A DNA stretch of 51,017 bases from CAZXCG01 sp964639205 (GCA_964639205.1 CAZXCG010000007.1:1-51017); one strand, 5' to 3'. Counted from the first letter of the stretch, positions 7,513-16,813 are shown. Notes: generated by a model from the sequence alone, not told the origin. Made by a program: numbers and translations.

Positions 7513-10500
7513 ATGAAAACAAAAAAAATCAGCCGGCTGATTTCAATTGTTTTATGTGTCGCCATGATTTGCACCGTGGCGGTACAGGGAATGAGCTTTG
7601 CTTCTGCGGATTCCGTTTTTGAAAACGAGAATCTCGTAGTTGATCCGGGCTTTGAAACACTTGATTTGGCCTCGGCAACAAGCGATGAAAGCGGTCAGTG
7701 GTTTTATTGGCAGAATGCATCCAGAATTACCTCTGACAGTCACGGCGGCAGTTACTCGGTCGCCGTAACCAACGACAGAAGCGGAGGCTCCTCGCTGGAG
7801 CAGGATATTACGGGTCTCCGGGTCGGCGTAACCTATGTTTACACAATATGGGCAAAGCTGAGCGCAGAGAGCACAACTCCCGAAATCGGCGTTAAAAATT
7901 ACGGCGGTTCCGAAATCAAGGTAAATATCGACTCCACCGAGTGGAAGCAGTACAGCATTGAGTTTACTTACACGAGCGCTGCTCAGAACCCGCGCATATA
8001 TGTTTGGTCGGATTACAGCTCGGATTCGGTAACGGCATATGTTGACGACGCTTCCCTCACCGTAAAGAGCGACATTGCCCGTGCGGAAATTTCAAACGGT
8101 CAGATAGCCGTTGAATTGTCCGATTCTTACACCGGCACTCCGTCGGCAAGTGATTTCAGCGCAAACTACACGACATCTGTCGATCCCTCGTCTTCACACG
8201 CTTTGCCTCTCAGTGAAGCTTCCGCCGACGGAAACAGTATAGTTCTTGCTTTTGGCAGTATTGCCCAGGCCGCCGTGGAGCAAACCGTTACCGTAAACCT
8301 TACTTTAGGCTCTTCGACAATAACTCTTGATTTTACGGTGGAAGCCTCCGGTGAAGAAGAGGTCGTCGGCGAGCTTGAATCCGTATCTGCCGAAAACGGC
8401 ACGCTTACCGCTGTTCTTACCGAAAATCCCACGGTTGCCCCCACCGCCGCCGATTTTGAATTAACGGCGGATATTAACGGCGTTGAAGCTGCGCTTGATA
8501 TTACCGGCTTAAGCTACGACGCTCAGACAAAAACCGTTACAATTTCGTTTACACCGGTTTCGGGCGTTCCGGACGCCGACAGAAACGTTACCGTTACCGC
8601 GGTTTATAACGGCACTGCAAAATCCGACTCCTTTACAGTCGCGCAGGGTACCGCTACAACATACTATGTAGCCAACAGCGGCAGCGACAGCAACAGCGGC
8701 ACATCCGCAGACGCTCCGTTCGCCAGCATCGATAAGCTCAACACTCTTACTTTCGCGCCCGGCGACCGCATCCTCTTTAAAAAGGGAGATACCTTTGTTG
8801 GAACCTTCAAGCCGCAGGGCTCGGGCATTGAGGGCTATCCGATTGTTGTGTCAAGCTACGGCGAGGGCGACGCCCGACCCGTATTGCAGCCCGGGGAAGC
8901 GTGGACTATTCCGGCAATTATGAGCGCAAACGCTTCCGAAACAAACGCGCAGGTAAAGGGCTGCATTTATCTTTATAACGTTGAGTATTGGGAAGTAAGG
9001 GATCTGGAGCTTGAGGACCCAAGCTATGACCCGAATTTCTACGCGGTTAATTCGCTTACCGTTTATAACAGCGGCATTCGTGTTGTAAACGAAAATATGG
9101 GCGACCTGACCCACTTCTACTTTGACAACCTTGTTATTCACGGCTTCCGCGGCCCGGGCAGCAATCTGGGCAAAACAAGCGGCGGCATTAACTTTAACAC
9201 ATTTATTGATCTTAACGACTCCTCCGTAAACGTTCCGTCGGCTTTGGTTGATATGCAGATTACCAATTGCGAAATTTACGAGTGCGGCCGCTCCGGCGTT
9301 AATTTCCTTAATCCGTGGGCTCTGCGCAGAGGAACCGACGATAAATGGTACGCCACAAATTACGGTACTCTTGAGTTTTATCCTCACAGAGATTTCTATA
9401 TGGCAAACTGTAATTTCCACGATATAGACGGCGACGGTCTTATTGTCGATAACGTAAGCAACGCGGTTGTGGAAAACAACCTTTGCTACAGGACGGCTAT
9501 CCACCTTGGAAGCATGAGCGCGGCCGTGGGCTTCTTTAACTGGAACTCCGACGATACTTATTTCCAATTTAACGAGGTATACGACATCGGTCTTAACGCT
9601 ACGCAGAACAGCGGCGCGCTTACAACTCCGAGCGACGCTCAGGGTATTGAGGTTGACGCTCTTAACGACCGCACATGGGTACAGTACAATTATGTACACG
9701 ACAATATCGGCGGACTTATGATGTGGTGCAACGTATCGAGCGACGCCTATGCGGGCTTCGACGCTATTGTGCGCTATAATATAAGCGAAAACGACGGAAC
9801 CGCCGCAGGTCTGTTTAACCCCTGCGGATTCGAGTACGGCTCGGAATTTTACAACAACGTAATTTATTTGAGTGAAAACGCGCTGAACAGCAGCGGTCAG
9901 ATATACCTGTTTTCGGGTACATCAAGCGCCGGAAAAATTAAGATGTACAACAACGTCTTCTATTACGGCGGCGAGGAGCCTGCGGCAGCAAATACCTTTG
10001 CCGACTCGGCTATAGACTGGAGAAGCAATATTTTCTTCGGCTTTACAAATATGCCGGCGGACGATGAATCCGGCAACCCGAATATTAACGCCGACCCGCT
10101 GTTTGTAAACCCGAACTCCGGCGTTACCGGAACCGTACCGGGCGAAATCTGCGACCTTTCGGGCTATAAGGTTTCTTCCGATTCTCCCGCAATTAACGCC
10201 GGCGTTCCGCTTGCAAGTATGCAGGACGAAACCGGCGGCAGGGACTATTTCGGCAACAAGCTTTCCGGAATTCCGGATATAGGCGTATATGAGTCGGGAT
10301 CTTCAATATTGAAGATTACCTCCCTTGAATATACAATAGACCAAAACGCCATGACCGTAACCGTGGACGACAGCGTAACGGCGGCGCAGCTTTTGAACTC
10401 GCTTTTATATGACGATGGAATAAAGGTAGGCGTTTACCGCAACGGAATCAGGCTTGTAGGCAATGTTTACCTTGCCGACGGAGATATAGTCAAAGCTTCC

Positions 10501-11508
10501 GACTCAGATGATGAGATAATATTTACCGTTACGGTTACCGAAACGGAAGAAGTAAACATTATACCCATTGAATATCTTTCAATAACCGCCGGCAGCGAGG
10601 AAACCGACAACGCCACCGCAACGGAAGGCCCCGTCAGCTACGCTCTGGACGACAACACCGGTACATTCTGGCATTCAAGCTGGACCGGCACAAACCGCGA
10701 CGATTTGTATGCTGTTATCGAGCTTAACGGCAACTATTCCGTAAACGGGCTTACATATCTCCCGCGTCAGGACAGCGGCAGCGGCGGCACAAACGGTATT
10801 ATAACCGAGTACCGAATCGAGGTAAGCAGCAACGGAACAGACTGGGAAGAGGTTTCAACCGGAGAATGGACCGACGACCATGAGCTTAAAACCGTTATGT
10901 TCGAGGAAAGCGATACGATAAGATATGTAAAGCTCTCCGCGCTCGATTCTCTTTCAAACAGCACGACCTATGTATTCGCTTCTGCTGCCGAAATCCGCCT
11001 TTTGGGCAACGCGCTTGACGTTGAGCCTGTTGTTCCCGACAAGCCCGAAAACGCATCTATTTCGGACGTTACGGGTTCAAGCGCCAAAATAAGCTGGGAG
11101 GCTCCCGCCGACAGTGAAAATGTTGTAAAATATGTTATCAAAAACGGCGAAGAGGTGCTTGCGGTTGTTGCCGCCGATACCTTAAGCTTTACGGCAGGCG
11201 GACTTGAAGCCGAAACAGAATATACTTTCAGTGTATATTCCCAAAGCTCGGACGGCACGCTTTCCGACGCTTCTCAGGTTACTTTTACAACTCTTGAAAA
11301 CGAGTATACCCTCGGCGATGTAGATAACGACGGCAACATTAACGCCGCGGACGCAACTCTTGTGCTTCAATATTATGCCAACATCATAGACGACAGCTAC
11401 GAAGTATTTATCAAGGAAGCCGCCGACGTCGATTTAAACGAAAAAATCGACGCAACCGACGCTACGCTGATTCTTCAATATTACGCTGACATTATAAGCG
11501 CCTTTTAA
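7513..11508 (+). CDS. Secreted multidomain beta-helix protein with type I dockerin
   Basis: This 1331-residue exported protein begins with a signal peptide (1-33, ending near SFASA). A CenC-like carbohydrate-binding domain (about 38-180), two Ig-like modules (about 190-378) and a right-handed beta-helix region opening with a YYVANSGSDSNSGTS motif (about 382-930) follow. After a short module come an F5/8 type C (discoidin) domain (about 1020-1165), a fibronectin type III domain (about 1170-1258) and a C-terminal dockerin (about 1262-1331). The dockerin has two calcium-loop repeats, DVDNDGNINAAD and DVDLNEKIDATD, each followed by an ATLVLQYY/ATLILQYY helix. The beta-helix suggests a polysaccharide lyase or glycan-binding role, but I see no catalytic triad to name. 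The dockerin should dock it to a cohesin, possibly one of the surface proteins near 35-37 kb. Confidence 0.85.
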   Translation: MKTKKISRLISIVLCVAMICTVAVQGMSFASADSVFENENLVVDPGFETLDLASATSDESGQWFYWQNASRITSDSHGGSYSVAVTNDRSGGSSLEQDITGLRVGVTYVYTIWAKLSAESTTPEIGVKNYGGSEIKVNIDSTEWKQYSIEFTYTSAAQNPRIYVWSDYSSDSVTAYVDDASLTVKSDIARAEISNGQIAVELSDSYTGTPSASDFSANYTTSVDPSSSHALPLSEASADGNSIVLAFGSIAQAAVEQTVTVNLTLGSSTITLDFTVEASGEEEVVGELESVSAENGTLTAVLTENPTVAPTAADFELTADINGVEAALDITGLSYDAQTKTVTISFTPVSGVPDADRNVTVTAVYNGTAKSDSFTVAQGTATTYYVANSGSDSNSGTSADAPFASIDKLNTLTFAPGDRILFKKGDTFVGTFKPQGSGIEGYPIVVSSYGEGDARPVLQPGEAWTIPAIMSANASETNAQVKGCIYLYNVEYWEVRDLELEDPSYDPNFYAVNSLTVYNSGIRVVNENMGDLTHFYFDNLVIHGFRGPGSNLGKTSGGINFNTFIDLNDSSVNVPSALVDMQITNCEIYECGRSGVNFLNPWALRRGTDDKWYATNYGTLEFYPHRDFYMANCNFHDIDGDGLIVDNVSNAVVENNLCYRTAIHLGSMSAAVGFFNWNSDDTYFQFNEVYDIGLNATQNSGALTTPSDAQGIEVDALNDRTWVQYNYVHDNIGGLMMWCNVSSDAYAGFDAIVRYNISENDGTAAGLFNPCGFEYGSEFYNNVIYLSENALNSSGQIYLFSGTSSAGKIKMYNNVFYYGGEEPAAANTFADSAIDWRSNIFFGFTNMPADDESGNPNINADPLFVNPNSGVTGTVPGEICDLSGYKVSSDSPAINAGVPLASMQDETGGRDYFGNKLSGIPDIGVYESGSSILKITSLEYTIDQNAMTVTVDDSVTAAQLLNSLLYDDGIKVGVYRNGIRLVGNVYLADGDIVKASDSDDEIIFTVTVTETEEVNIIPIEYLSITAGSEETDNATATEGPVSYALDDNTGTFWHSSWTGTNRDDLYAVIELNGNYSVNGLTYLPRQDSGSGGTNGIITEYRIEVSSNGTDWEEVSTGEWTDDHELKTVMFEESDTIRYVKLSALDSLSNSTTYVFASAAEIRLLGNALDVEPVVPDKPENASISDVTGSSAKISWEAPADSENVVKYVIKNGEEVLAVVAADTLSFTAGGLEAETEYTFSVYSQSSDGTLSDASQVTFTTLENEYTLGDVDNDGNINAADATLVLQYYANIIDDSYEVFIKEAADVDLNEKIDATDATLILQYYADIISAF

Positions 11509-11620
11509 GGGCTTTAAGCGTTCTAAAAAATAATGGGGCTTTTGTTTTAAGCTGAAAGCGCCCGCCTTAAAAGGCGGGCGCGCCCCAATATTTCGGAAGA
11601 AAAACAACCAAATGCCAAAG

Positions 11621-11665
11621 CAAAGCGGGCAGGGAATCAACCCTGTCCGCTTTGGTTTTTGCTTT
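11621..11665 (+). terminator. Terminator after the dockerin protein
   Basis: CAAAGCGGGCAGGG (11621-11634) pairs with CCCTGTCCGCTTTG (11641-11654) and is followed by GTTTTTGCTTTT. A second GC-rich stem (CGCCCGCCTT/AAGGCGGGCG, about 11561-11582) lies just before it without a T run. Confidence 0.8.
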
Positions 11666-11693
11666 TAATTTCGTTTGCAAATATTGCAGCTTG

Positions 11694-11775
11694 ATCCGGT
11701 TGAACATCGCCCTTGCATACTGCCCTGTGCAGTTCCGCTCGGGAGCGATTTTTCATAAATTGCTGTCAACCGGAT
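11694..11775. repeat. Long-spaced inverted repeat between convergent genes
   Basis: ATCCGGTTGA (11694-11703) is matched by its exact complement TCAACCGGAT (11766-11775), with 62 bases between. The interior holds ATCGC and GCGAT, which could extend the fold. It lies between the convergent dockerin and PepSY genes and may be a transcript-end structure. No clear T run follows on either strand. Confidence 0.4.
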
Positions 11776-11793
11776 ACAGTACGGTAAAACGGG

Positions 11794-12963
11794 TTAATCT
11801 CTGTCAATGTCGAAATCCATAATTTCACCCGTAGAAGCGTTGACGGTGTACTCATACTCCGTCCCCGAATTGTAAAATTCAATTTCGTAAACGGTATGTC
11901 CGTCGTCTTTTTCCAGCTTTGCCTTGGAAAAATTAACCTCGGAGGAAGAAAGCCCCGCATGACCGAGAGCGATAGATTTCGCTTTGTCAACGCCTATATA
12001 AGCGCTTGAGCCGTCCGCGCTTTCAGTACTTTCCGCAGAGGCTTTAACGGGCTCCGATTCTCTGCTTTGAACGGCTCCGGTTGCCGCGTTGATTTCGTAC
12101 TCGTATTTAAGCGCGGAGGTGTAAAATTCAATGTCATATACCAAAACTCCGTCGTCATAATCCTGTTTGACCTTGGTATAAGTCACCTCGGACTCGGATA
12201 CGCCGGCGTCAGCGAGCGCCTTTGCTTTTGCCGTATCCGAGCTTATTTGGCTGCTTGAGGAGGATTGACCGGAGGATCCCTCAGAGCTTGCGCTTGACCC
12301 GGAGGATTGACCGGACTGTCCCTCGCTGCTTGCCGCGGATTCCAAGGATTGAACTGCCGATTCTTCGGAGCTATCCTCCGGAATGTATTTTACGAGGGTT
12401 TCCCTGCTTTTGCTGTAAACCGCGCCGCTGTCGGCGTTGATTTCATATTCGTATTCGGCGTCCTCCGTATAAAATTCGATTTCATATACGGACATTCCGT
12501 CATCGGCATCAAGCTTTGTTTTGGTAAAGGTCACATAACTTTCAGACAGACCTGCGTCTTTCAGCGCGGCGGCTTTCGCGTCGTCAAGAGTGATGGCTGC
12601 CGTTAATGTTTTGTCGGAGCCGTCGGGGGATATAATCTCCATCTGTTTCTTAACTACCGTGCCGTCGGACGCCTTTATCCAATACACATACTCTGTGCCG
12701 TCGGCTGTAAATTCGATTTCATACACGAACTGCCCCTGCTCGAAATCAAACTCGGTTTTGGTTATCTCGGCGGAAACGGGGTCGATTCCGGCGTCCGCAA
12801 AGGCAAAATTTCGGGCGTTGTCTTCTCCGATTGCGGAGCTTTGAGCAATAGAGCTTGCCGCAAACGCGCTCACTGTCCCTAAAATTGCTATGCCCGCAAT
12901 AATACATATAACGGAAACAGCCGCCTTTTTGGGTGTTGCAAATAAATTTTTAATTTTTTTCAC
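11794..12963 (-). CDS. Secreted or membrane-anchored protein with four PepSY-type repeats
   Basis: The 389-residue protein has a basic start and one hydrophobic export or anchor segment (about 13-37). Four related repeats of about 62 residues lie at about 45-106, 124-186, 241-301 and 323-385. Each carries an A..DAG helix and the hallmark VYEIEF(Y) strand plus an (E)YEYxINAxTGAV strand. Repeats 2 and 3 are joined by a Ser/Gly/Gln-rich linker (about 196-240). PepSY domains are often inhibitory or ligand-binding modules outside the cell. The start is GTG with AAGGAG 9 bases upstream. It follows a histidine kinase gene and has its own promoter carrying the motif shared with the regulator promoter, so it is probably a target of that system. 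Confidence 0.85.
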   Translation of the reverse strand: MKKIKNLFATPKKAAVSVICIIAGIAILGTVSAFAASSIAQSSAIGEDNARNFAFADAGIDPVSAEITKTEFDFEQGQFVYEIEFTADGTEYVYWIKASDGTVVKKQMEIISPDGSDKTLTAAITLDDAKAAALKDAGLSESYVTFTKTKLDADDGMSVYEIEFYTEDAEYEYEINADSGAVYSKSRETLVKYIPEDSSEESAVQSLESAASSEGQSGQSSGSSASSEGSSGQSSSSSQISSDTAKAKALADAGVSESEVTYTKVKQDYDDGVLVYDIEFYTSALKYEYEINAATGAVQSRESEPVKASAESTESADGSSAYIGVDKAKSIALGHAGLSSSEVNFSKAKLEKDDGHTVYEIEFYNSGTEYEYTVNASTGEIMDFDIDRD

Positions 12964-12994
12964 GATATTGCGCTCCTTTCGCTGTGTTGCTTTT

Positions 12995-13026
12995 ATAATA
13001 ACGCCCGAATATTAGAGTAACATTAG
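12995..13026 (-). promoter_or_regulatory. PepSY gene promoter with response-regulator-type operator
   Basis: On the minus strand CTAATG (13026-13021), six bases, then TAATATT (13014-13008), with TATTAT as -10 at 13000-12995. CTCTAAT is repeated directly at an 11-base period, typical of OmpR/PhoB-type binding. The same motif and spacing occur in the promoter of the response regulator gene at 15330-15299. Confidence 0.65.
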
Positions 13027-13164
13027 AGGGTAAAATTTTTAAAAAATTTTTTTACAGCTTTATATTGCCTCAAAAATTTATTTTTTGAAAACAGAAATCC
13101 CCCGCAGCAGCTCAGCGCCCTTGCAGGGGGGTATTGCCGGGGTTGCGCCCGCGGTATTGATTCG

Positions 13165-13197
13165 ATTTATAATGACGGGGCAAAGCCCCGTATTGAA
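13165..13197 (-). repeat. GGGGCTTTGCCCC intergenic repeat, copy 2
   Basis: Read on the minus strand it gives TTCAATACGGGGCTTTGCCCC followed by GTCATTATAAAT, closely matching copy 1. It lies between the kinase stop and the PepSY promoter. Confidence 0.65.
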
Positions 13198-13198
13198 T

Positions 13199-14602
13199 TC
13201 ATTCCGGAAGAAACAGTGTGAAGACGCTGCCCTTGCCCAACTCGCTTTCCACTTTCAGCTCGCCGTGATGAAAGCGCGCGATTTCAAGCGCCATAGATAA
13301 CCCGAGCCCGCTGCCCGCGCCGGAGCGCGAAGGGTTAACCTGATAAAAACGGCGGAAAATCTTTTGCTGCTCCTCGGCGGCAATACCGACCCCATCGTCC
13401 GAAACAGAAAGCTCGAATCCCTTTTGCGTGCGTTTCAGACAGACAAAAATATGCCCGTTTTTCCTGCCGTACCGGTAAGCGTTGCTTATCAGATTGGTAA
13501 GCAGTCTTGAAAGCAGCTCAAAGCAGCCGTAGTATTTACAGCTCTCTTCCGCTTGGAAGTCCAGCTTAATACCGTTTTCCCGAATAAGCGCCATATCGGA
13601 GCACAGATCGGTTACAAGCCCGGTCAAATCGAGAGTTTCCTTTATATACCGATCCGACTGTGATTCCAGACGGGTAAAAGCCAGCATATCGTTAATCAGT
13701 CCGGACATTTTATTTCCCTGTCTGCGTATTACCTGTAACGCTTCCTCATATTCGTCGGCGTCCCTCGGTTTTTCCAATGTATATTCGCATTGTGCCGTTA
13801 TGACCGACATGGGCGTTCTCAGCTCGTGGGAGGCGTCCGCGGTAAATCGGCGTTCTGTTTCAAGAAGCTCGTCAATACGCCGAAACATATCGTTGAAGCT
13901 GTCGGCAAGCTGATGGAGTTCGTCCTTTCCTTCTCCGAGCTCAATGCGTTTTTTAAGATCGCTGCTTTCTCCTATCTGACGGGCGGTATCCGAAATTTTT
14001 TGAATCGGGCGAAGAGTTCTTCCGGCAATAAAATAACCGCCCAAGGACGCAGCCAGCACGAGCAGCGGCAGCAATATCAGCGATATACGCGTTATACTTG
14101 ACATTTGCTCCGCTCCCTGCGTTTCCGACACAACTCCGCGCAGCCAAAGACCGCTAAGCCCCTTGGCCGTCAATTTTCGGTCGAAAACATAATACAGCGT
14201 ACCGTCGGAACGGAGAGTTTGAACCGCAGAATCAACAAAGCCGATTGAAGACGTGTCTCTTGAAATGGGATTTTCACCGTAAAGGAGAGTAACGTCCTCC
14301 CTATACAACGCGGTATACACATTGTTGACCTGATCTAAAAAATCGTCGTCTACCTCTAAATAGCCGCCGCCGTATTCAACATAGTGGTCAACATCGTTGG
14401 ATGAGATAAGCTCGTCTATACTTGCATAGTACTCAATCTCATCCACATTGTGTTCAACCGCTTCAATCAGATTGTCCCGAATAGTCTTCTGAATAATCCG
14501 ATTGCTTACGGAAAACACAATTAAATATGTAAGAGACGCCACAATAATCAGAACCGACGTAAACCACAGCGTAATTTTAAAGCATATTGACAAACGCTTC
14601 AT
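13199..14602 (-). CDS. Sensor histidine kinase
   Basis: A 467-residue class I sensor kinase. Helix 1 is at about 11-32, an outside sensing domain of about 140 residues follows, helix 2 is at about 172-193, then a HAMP domain (about 194-247). The HisKA domain has the phospho-acceptor His259 in ASHELRTPMSVI. The HATPase domain shows the N box (LISNAYRYG), G1 (SDDGVGI), F box (IFRRFYQ) and G2 (GSGLGLSM). The ATG overlaps the response regulator stop as ATGA, so the two are translationally coupled. The partner regulator lies directly upstream and the PepSY protein downstream. The stimulus is unknown; a cell-envelope signal is a reasonable guess. Confidence 0.93.
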   Translation of the reverse strand: MKRLSICFKITLWFTSVLIIVASLTYLIVFSVSNRIIQKTIRDNLIEAVEHNVDEIEYYASIDELISSNDVDHYVEYGGGYLEVDDDFLDQVNNVYTALYREDVTLLYGENPISRDTSSIGFVDSAVQTLRSDGTLYYVFDRKLTAKGLSGLWLRGVVSETQGAEQMSSITRISLILLPLLVLAASLGGYFIAGRTLRPIQKISDTARQIGESSDLKKRIELGEGKDELHQLADSFNDMFRRIDELLETERRFTADASHELRTPMSVITAQCEYTLEKPRDADEYEEALQVIRRQGNKMSGLINDMLAFTRLESQSDRYIKETLDLTGLVTDLCSDMALIRENGIKLDFQAEESCKYYGCFELLSRLLTNLISNAYRYGRKNGHIFVCLKRTQKGFELSVSDDGVGIAAEEQQKIFRRFYQVNPSRSGAGSGLGLSMALEIARFHHGELKVESELGKGSVFTLFLPE

Positions 14603-15279
14603 TTAACCGTGTCCTCTCTGAGAACATAGCCCCTGCCGCGGACTGTGTGGATAAGCCTGACATTTTGTCCTCTGTCAATCTTTTTCCTGAGATAGCTGAT
14701 GTACACATCCACCACGTTGGTTCCGCCCTCATAGTCAAAGTTCCAAATATGATTTTCTATTTTTTCTCTGGACAGCACAATACCTTTATTATGCAGCATA
14801 TATTCAAGAAGCGCATATTCCTTTGCCGACAGGTCGATTACTTTTCCGCCGCGCTTTACCGTATGGGAAGCGCAGTCCATAGACAGATCCGCTGCGGACA
14901 GCACGCTGTCGGCTACGCCGAACGAGGTTCTCATAACAGCGCGCAGACGGGCGGAAAGCTCTTCAAAGGAAAACGGCTTAACAATATAATCGTTGGCGCC
15001 GCTGTCAAGACCTTTTACTCTGTCGGTAACAGAGTCTCTTGCGGTGAGAAACAGTACGGGCGTGGTTTTGCCGGAACCCCTCAAACGACGCAGGACGGCA
15101 TAGCCGTCGGCATTAGGCATCATAATGTCAAGTATGACGGCGTCATAATCGGTATATTCCAAAATATCTATAGCCTCCTGACCGTTAAGGCAGCTGTCAA
15201 CACTGTATCCGTCCGAGGTAAGCTTCTTTGTAATTATGTTGTTTAAATCCCGTTCGTCTTCTGCAAGTAAAATTCGCAT
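14599..15279 (-). CDS. OmpR/PhoB-family response regulator
   Basis: A 226-residue regulator. The receiver domain has an acidic pocket (E7, D8), phospho-acceptor Asp51 in VILDIMMP, a Thr switch in FLTARD and Lys in VKPFSFEEL. It is followed by an OmpR-type winged-helix DNA-binding domain (about 128-222, ending in VRGRGYVLR). I chose ATG at 15279 because GGAGGTGA lies just upstream. It is transcribed first in the unit and overlaps the kinase start by 4 bases. Its promoter carries the same operator-like motif as the PepSY gene, so autoregulation is likely. Confidence 0.94.
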   Translation of the reverse strand: MRILLAEDERDLNNIITKKLTSDGYSVDSCLNGQEAIDILEYTDYDAVILDIMMPNADGYAVLRRLRGSGKTTPVLFLTARDSVTDRVKGLDSGANDYIVKPFSFEELSARLRAVMRTSFGVADSVLSAADLSMDCASHTVKRGGKVIDLSAKEYALLEYMLHNKGIVLSREKIENHIWNFDYEGGTNVVDVYISYLRKKIDRGQNVRLIHTVRGRGYVLREDTVK

Positions 15280-15298
15280 TATATCACCTCCGAACATT

Positions 15299-15345
15299 AT
15301 TTTATCATACAAATATTAAAATTTCATTAGTTTAAACAAAGTTTA
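15299..15345 (-). promoter_or_regulatory. Response regulator promoter with shared operator
   Basis: On the minus strand a direct repeat of TTTAAAC at an 11-base period is followed by CTAATG (15330-15325), six bases and TAATATT (15318-15312), then TAAAAT as -10 (15304-15299). The CTAATG-N6-TAATATT motif lies at the same distance from the -10 as in the PepSY promoter. Confidence 0.65.
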
Positions 15346-15414
15346 AATAAAAAAATAATTTTTCGGGCGGTTTTTGAGAAATGTTTTGTACGCAGAGGAC
15401 GTCTGTCAATCAAA

Positions 15415-15444
15415 ACAGGCGGCGGATTTATTGCCGTCGCCTGT
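15415..15444 (-). terminator. Terminator after the LCP gene
   Basis: On the minus strand CAGGCGACGG pairs with CCGCCGCCTG around an eight-base loop and is followed by TTTTG. It separates the LCP gene from the response regulator unit. The rest of 15313-15646 holds the regulator promoter, a partial short repeat and AT-rich sequence with no gene. Confidence 0.65.
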
Positions 15445-15499
15445 GAATTTTTAAATTTAATTTCAATATTTTTCATATTGTTTTTTAATCCGGGGCTTT

Positions 15500-15521
15500 A
15501 AGGGGGCTTTGCCCCGTCGTT
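15500..15521 (+). repeat. GGGGCTTTGCCCC intergenic repeat, partial copy 3
   Basis: The core AGGGGGCTTTGCCCCGTC matches the other copies, but the CATTATA right flank is replaced by GTTCAA. Confidence 0.45.
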
Positions 15522-15646
15522 CAACGCGGCAAAGGGCGACGCCAATTGCCTGAGAAATCAATGGTGGCTTGTACCCCCGTTGATTCCGAAAATGAAACCC
15601 GCCGCCTTAGATAAGTTATATTGTTTATTTTTAAAGTTAAAGCTCC

Positions 15647-16813
15647 CTACTCGGCGGCGGACGTATTTGCGGATATATCCCCAAATACGAATTGCGCAAG
15701 CTGTTTGCGGCAAGCGCTCCAGTCGGTGATTTCAATGATGGACTGTCCGTCGCTTGACCAGCTGTATTTCCATAGATCCGGCATGGGAACGCTTATTTCC
15801 TCCATATCGTAGTTGAGGTATTTAAGCGAGTTTGCCGCCAGTACGGTTATTTCGTCCTTTTTAAGGTTTGTTGTAATCATAGGACCTATACTGTTAATAA
15901 TGGATAAAATCTGAGTAAGGCTTGCGGAGCGCATATCCTTCACAAGAATCTGAAGCAGATTTCTTTGGCGGCTTGTTCTGTCCCAGTCGTCCCCGGCAAC
16001 CGTAAACTCGGCGCTTTCCCAGCCTCTGTCGCGCGCGTACCAAAGAGCCTGTTCGCCGTTTAGATGAACTGTACCGGCTCCCTGGGTGATGGTGTAGGAG
16101 GAGCATTTAAAGTTGATATAATCTATTTCGTCCTGTGTGAGTTCTATGTCGACCCCGCCGAGGGTATTTATAATATTTTTAAAGCTTTCAAAGCCGACCA
16201 CGGCGTAACGGTCAATATCAATGCCGAAATTTGCCTGAATGGTTCTTATTGTAAGCTGCGGTCCTCCGTAAGCATAGGAGGCGTTAAGCTTGTTGTAGCC
16301 GTAGCCGGGTATGTTGACGTAAGTATCCCTCTGAAAAGAAGTAAGCTTTATTTTTTGATTGCGGGCGTCAAGGGACATCAAAATCATAGTGTCGCTTCTG
16401 CCGTATTCGGTTCCGGTTACATCGCGGGAATCGTCGCCGAAAAGCATAACGTTGAGTATCTGCGAGTCGCTGAGCAGCTCGTCGTCCGAAAATGAGTCGT
16501 CATCTGCGTCATAGGATGTGCCGGTCGGGTCGCTCTCCTGCTCAAAATCCACAAAGTTCATAGAATCGAGAACCTTGTAGTAGTATATCATAGCGGAGCC
16601 TGATAAAAGAAACAGCACGCACATAACCATTGAAAGCGCGCGTTTTATGTTTAAGCTTTTAAGCCTTGCGGCGGCGCTTTTTCTGTTTCTTTTTCTGCTT
16701 GAGGAGCTTATTTCACGCGGCAAATCGTCTGAATAATGAGCGCCGTTGGAACGTGAGGAATTTCTGTTATCGGATTTTCCGGCGTCATAAGGATCAAATC
16801 TTCTTTTGCTCAT
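15647..16813 (-). CDS. LytR-CpsA-Psr (LCP) family cell-wall ligase
   Basis: LCP proteins attach teichoic acids or other glycopolymers from lipid carriers to peptidoglycan at the outer membrane face. The 388-residue protein has a long basic, Ser/Arg-rich cytoplasmic tail (1-52), one membrane helix (about 55-77), an acidic linker and the LCP domain (about 105-330). The domain includes the family strands LNVMLFGDDSRD, GRSDTMILMSLD and KLTSFQRDTYVNIPG, where the Arg and Asp residues bind the pyrophosphate lipid. Length is normal for the family. It is a single gene with a terminator after it. The ribosome site is weak (AAAAGA). Function is known for the family; the polymer attached here is unknown. 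Confidence 0.9.
   Translation of the reverse strand: MSKRRFDPYDAGKSDNRNSSRSNGAHYSDDLPREISSSSRKRNRKSAAARLKSLNIKRALSMVMCVLFLLSGSAMIYYYKVLDSMNFVDFEQESDPTGTSYDADDDSFSDDELLSDSQILNVMLFGDDSRDVTGTEYGRSDTMILMSLDARNQKIKLTSFQRDTYVNIPGYGYNKLNASYAYGGPQLTIRTIQANFGIDIDRYAVVGFESFKNIINTLGGVDIELTQDEIDYINFKCSSYTITQGAGTVHLNGEQALWYARDRGWESAEFTVAGDDWDRTSRQRNLLQILVKDMRSASLTQILSIINSIGPMITTNLKKDEITVLAANSLKYLNYDMEEISVPMPDLWKYSWSSDGQSIIEITDWSACRKQLAQFVFGDISANTSAAE

Noticed and set aside
8851..9699. 282-codon minus-strand open frame inside the dockerin protein gene
   Set aside because: It is a shadow of the beta-helix region; the plus-strand gene has a clear start, signal peptide and domains over the same bases.
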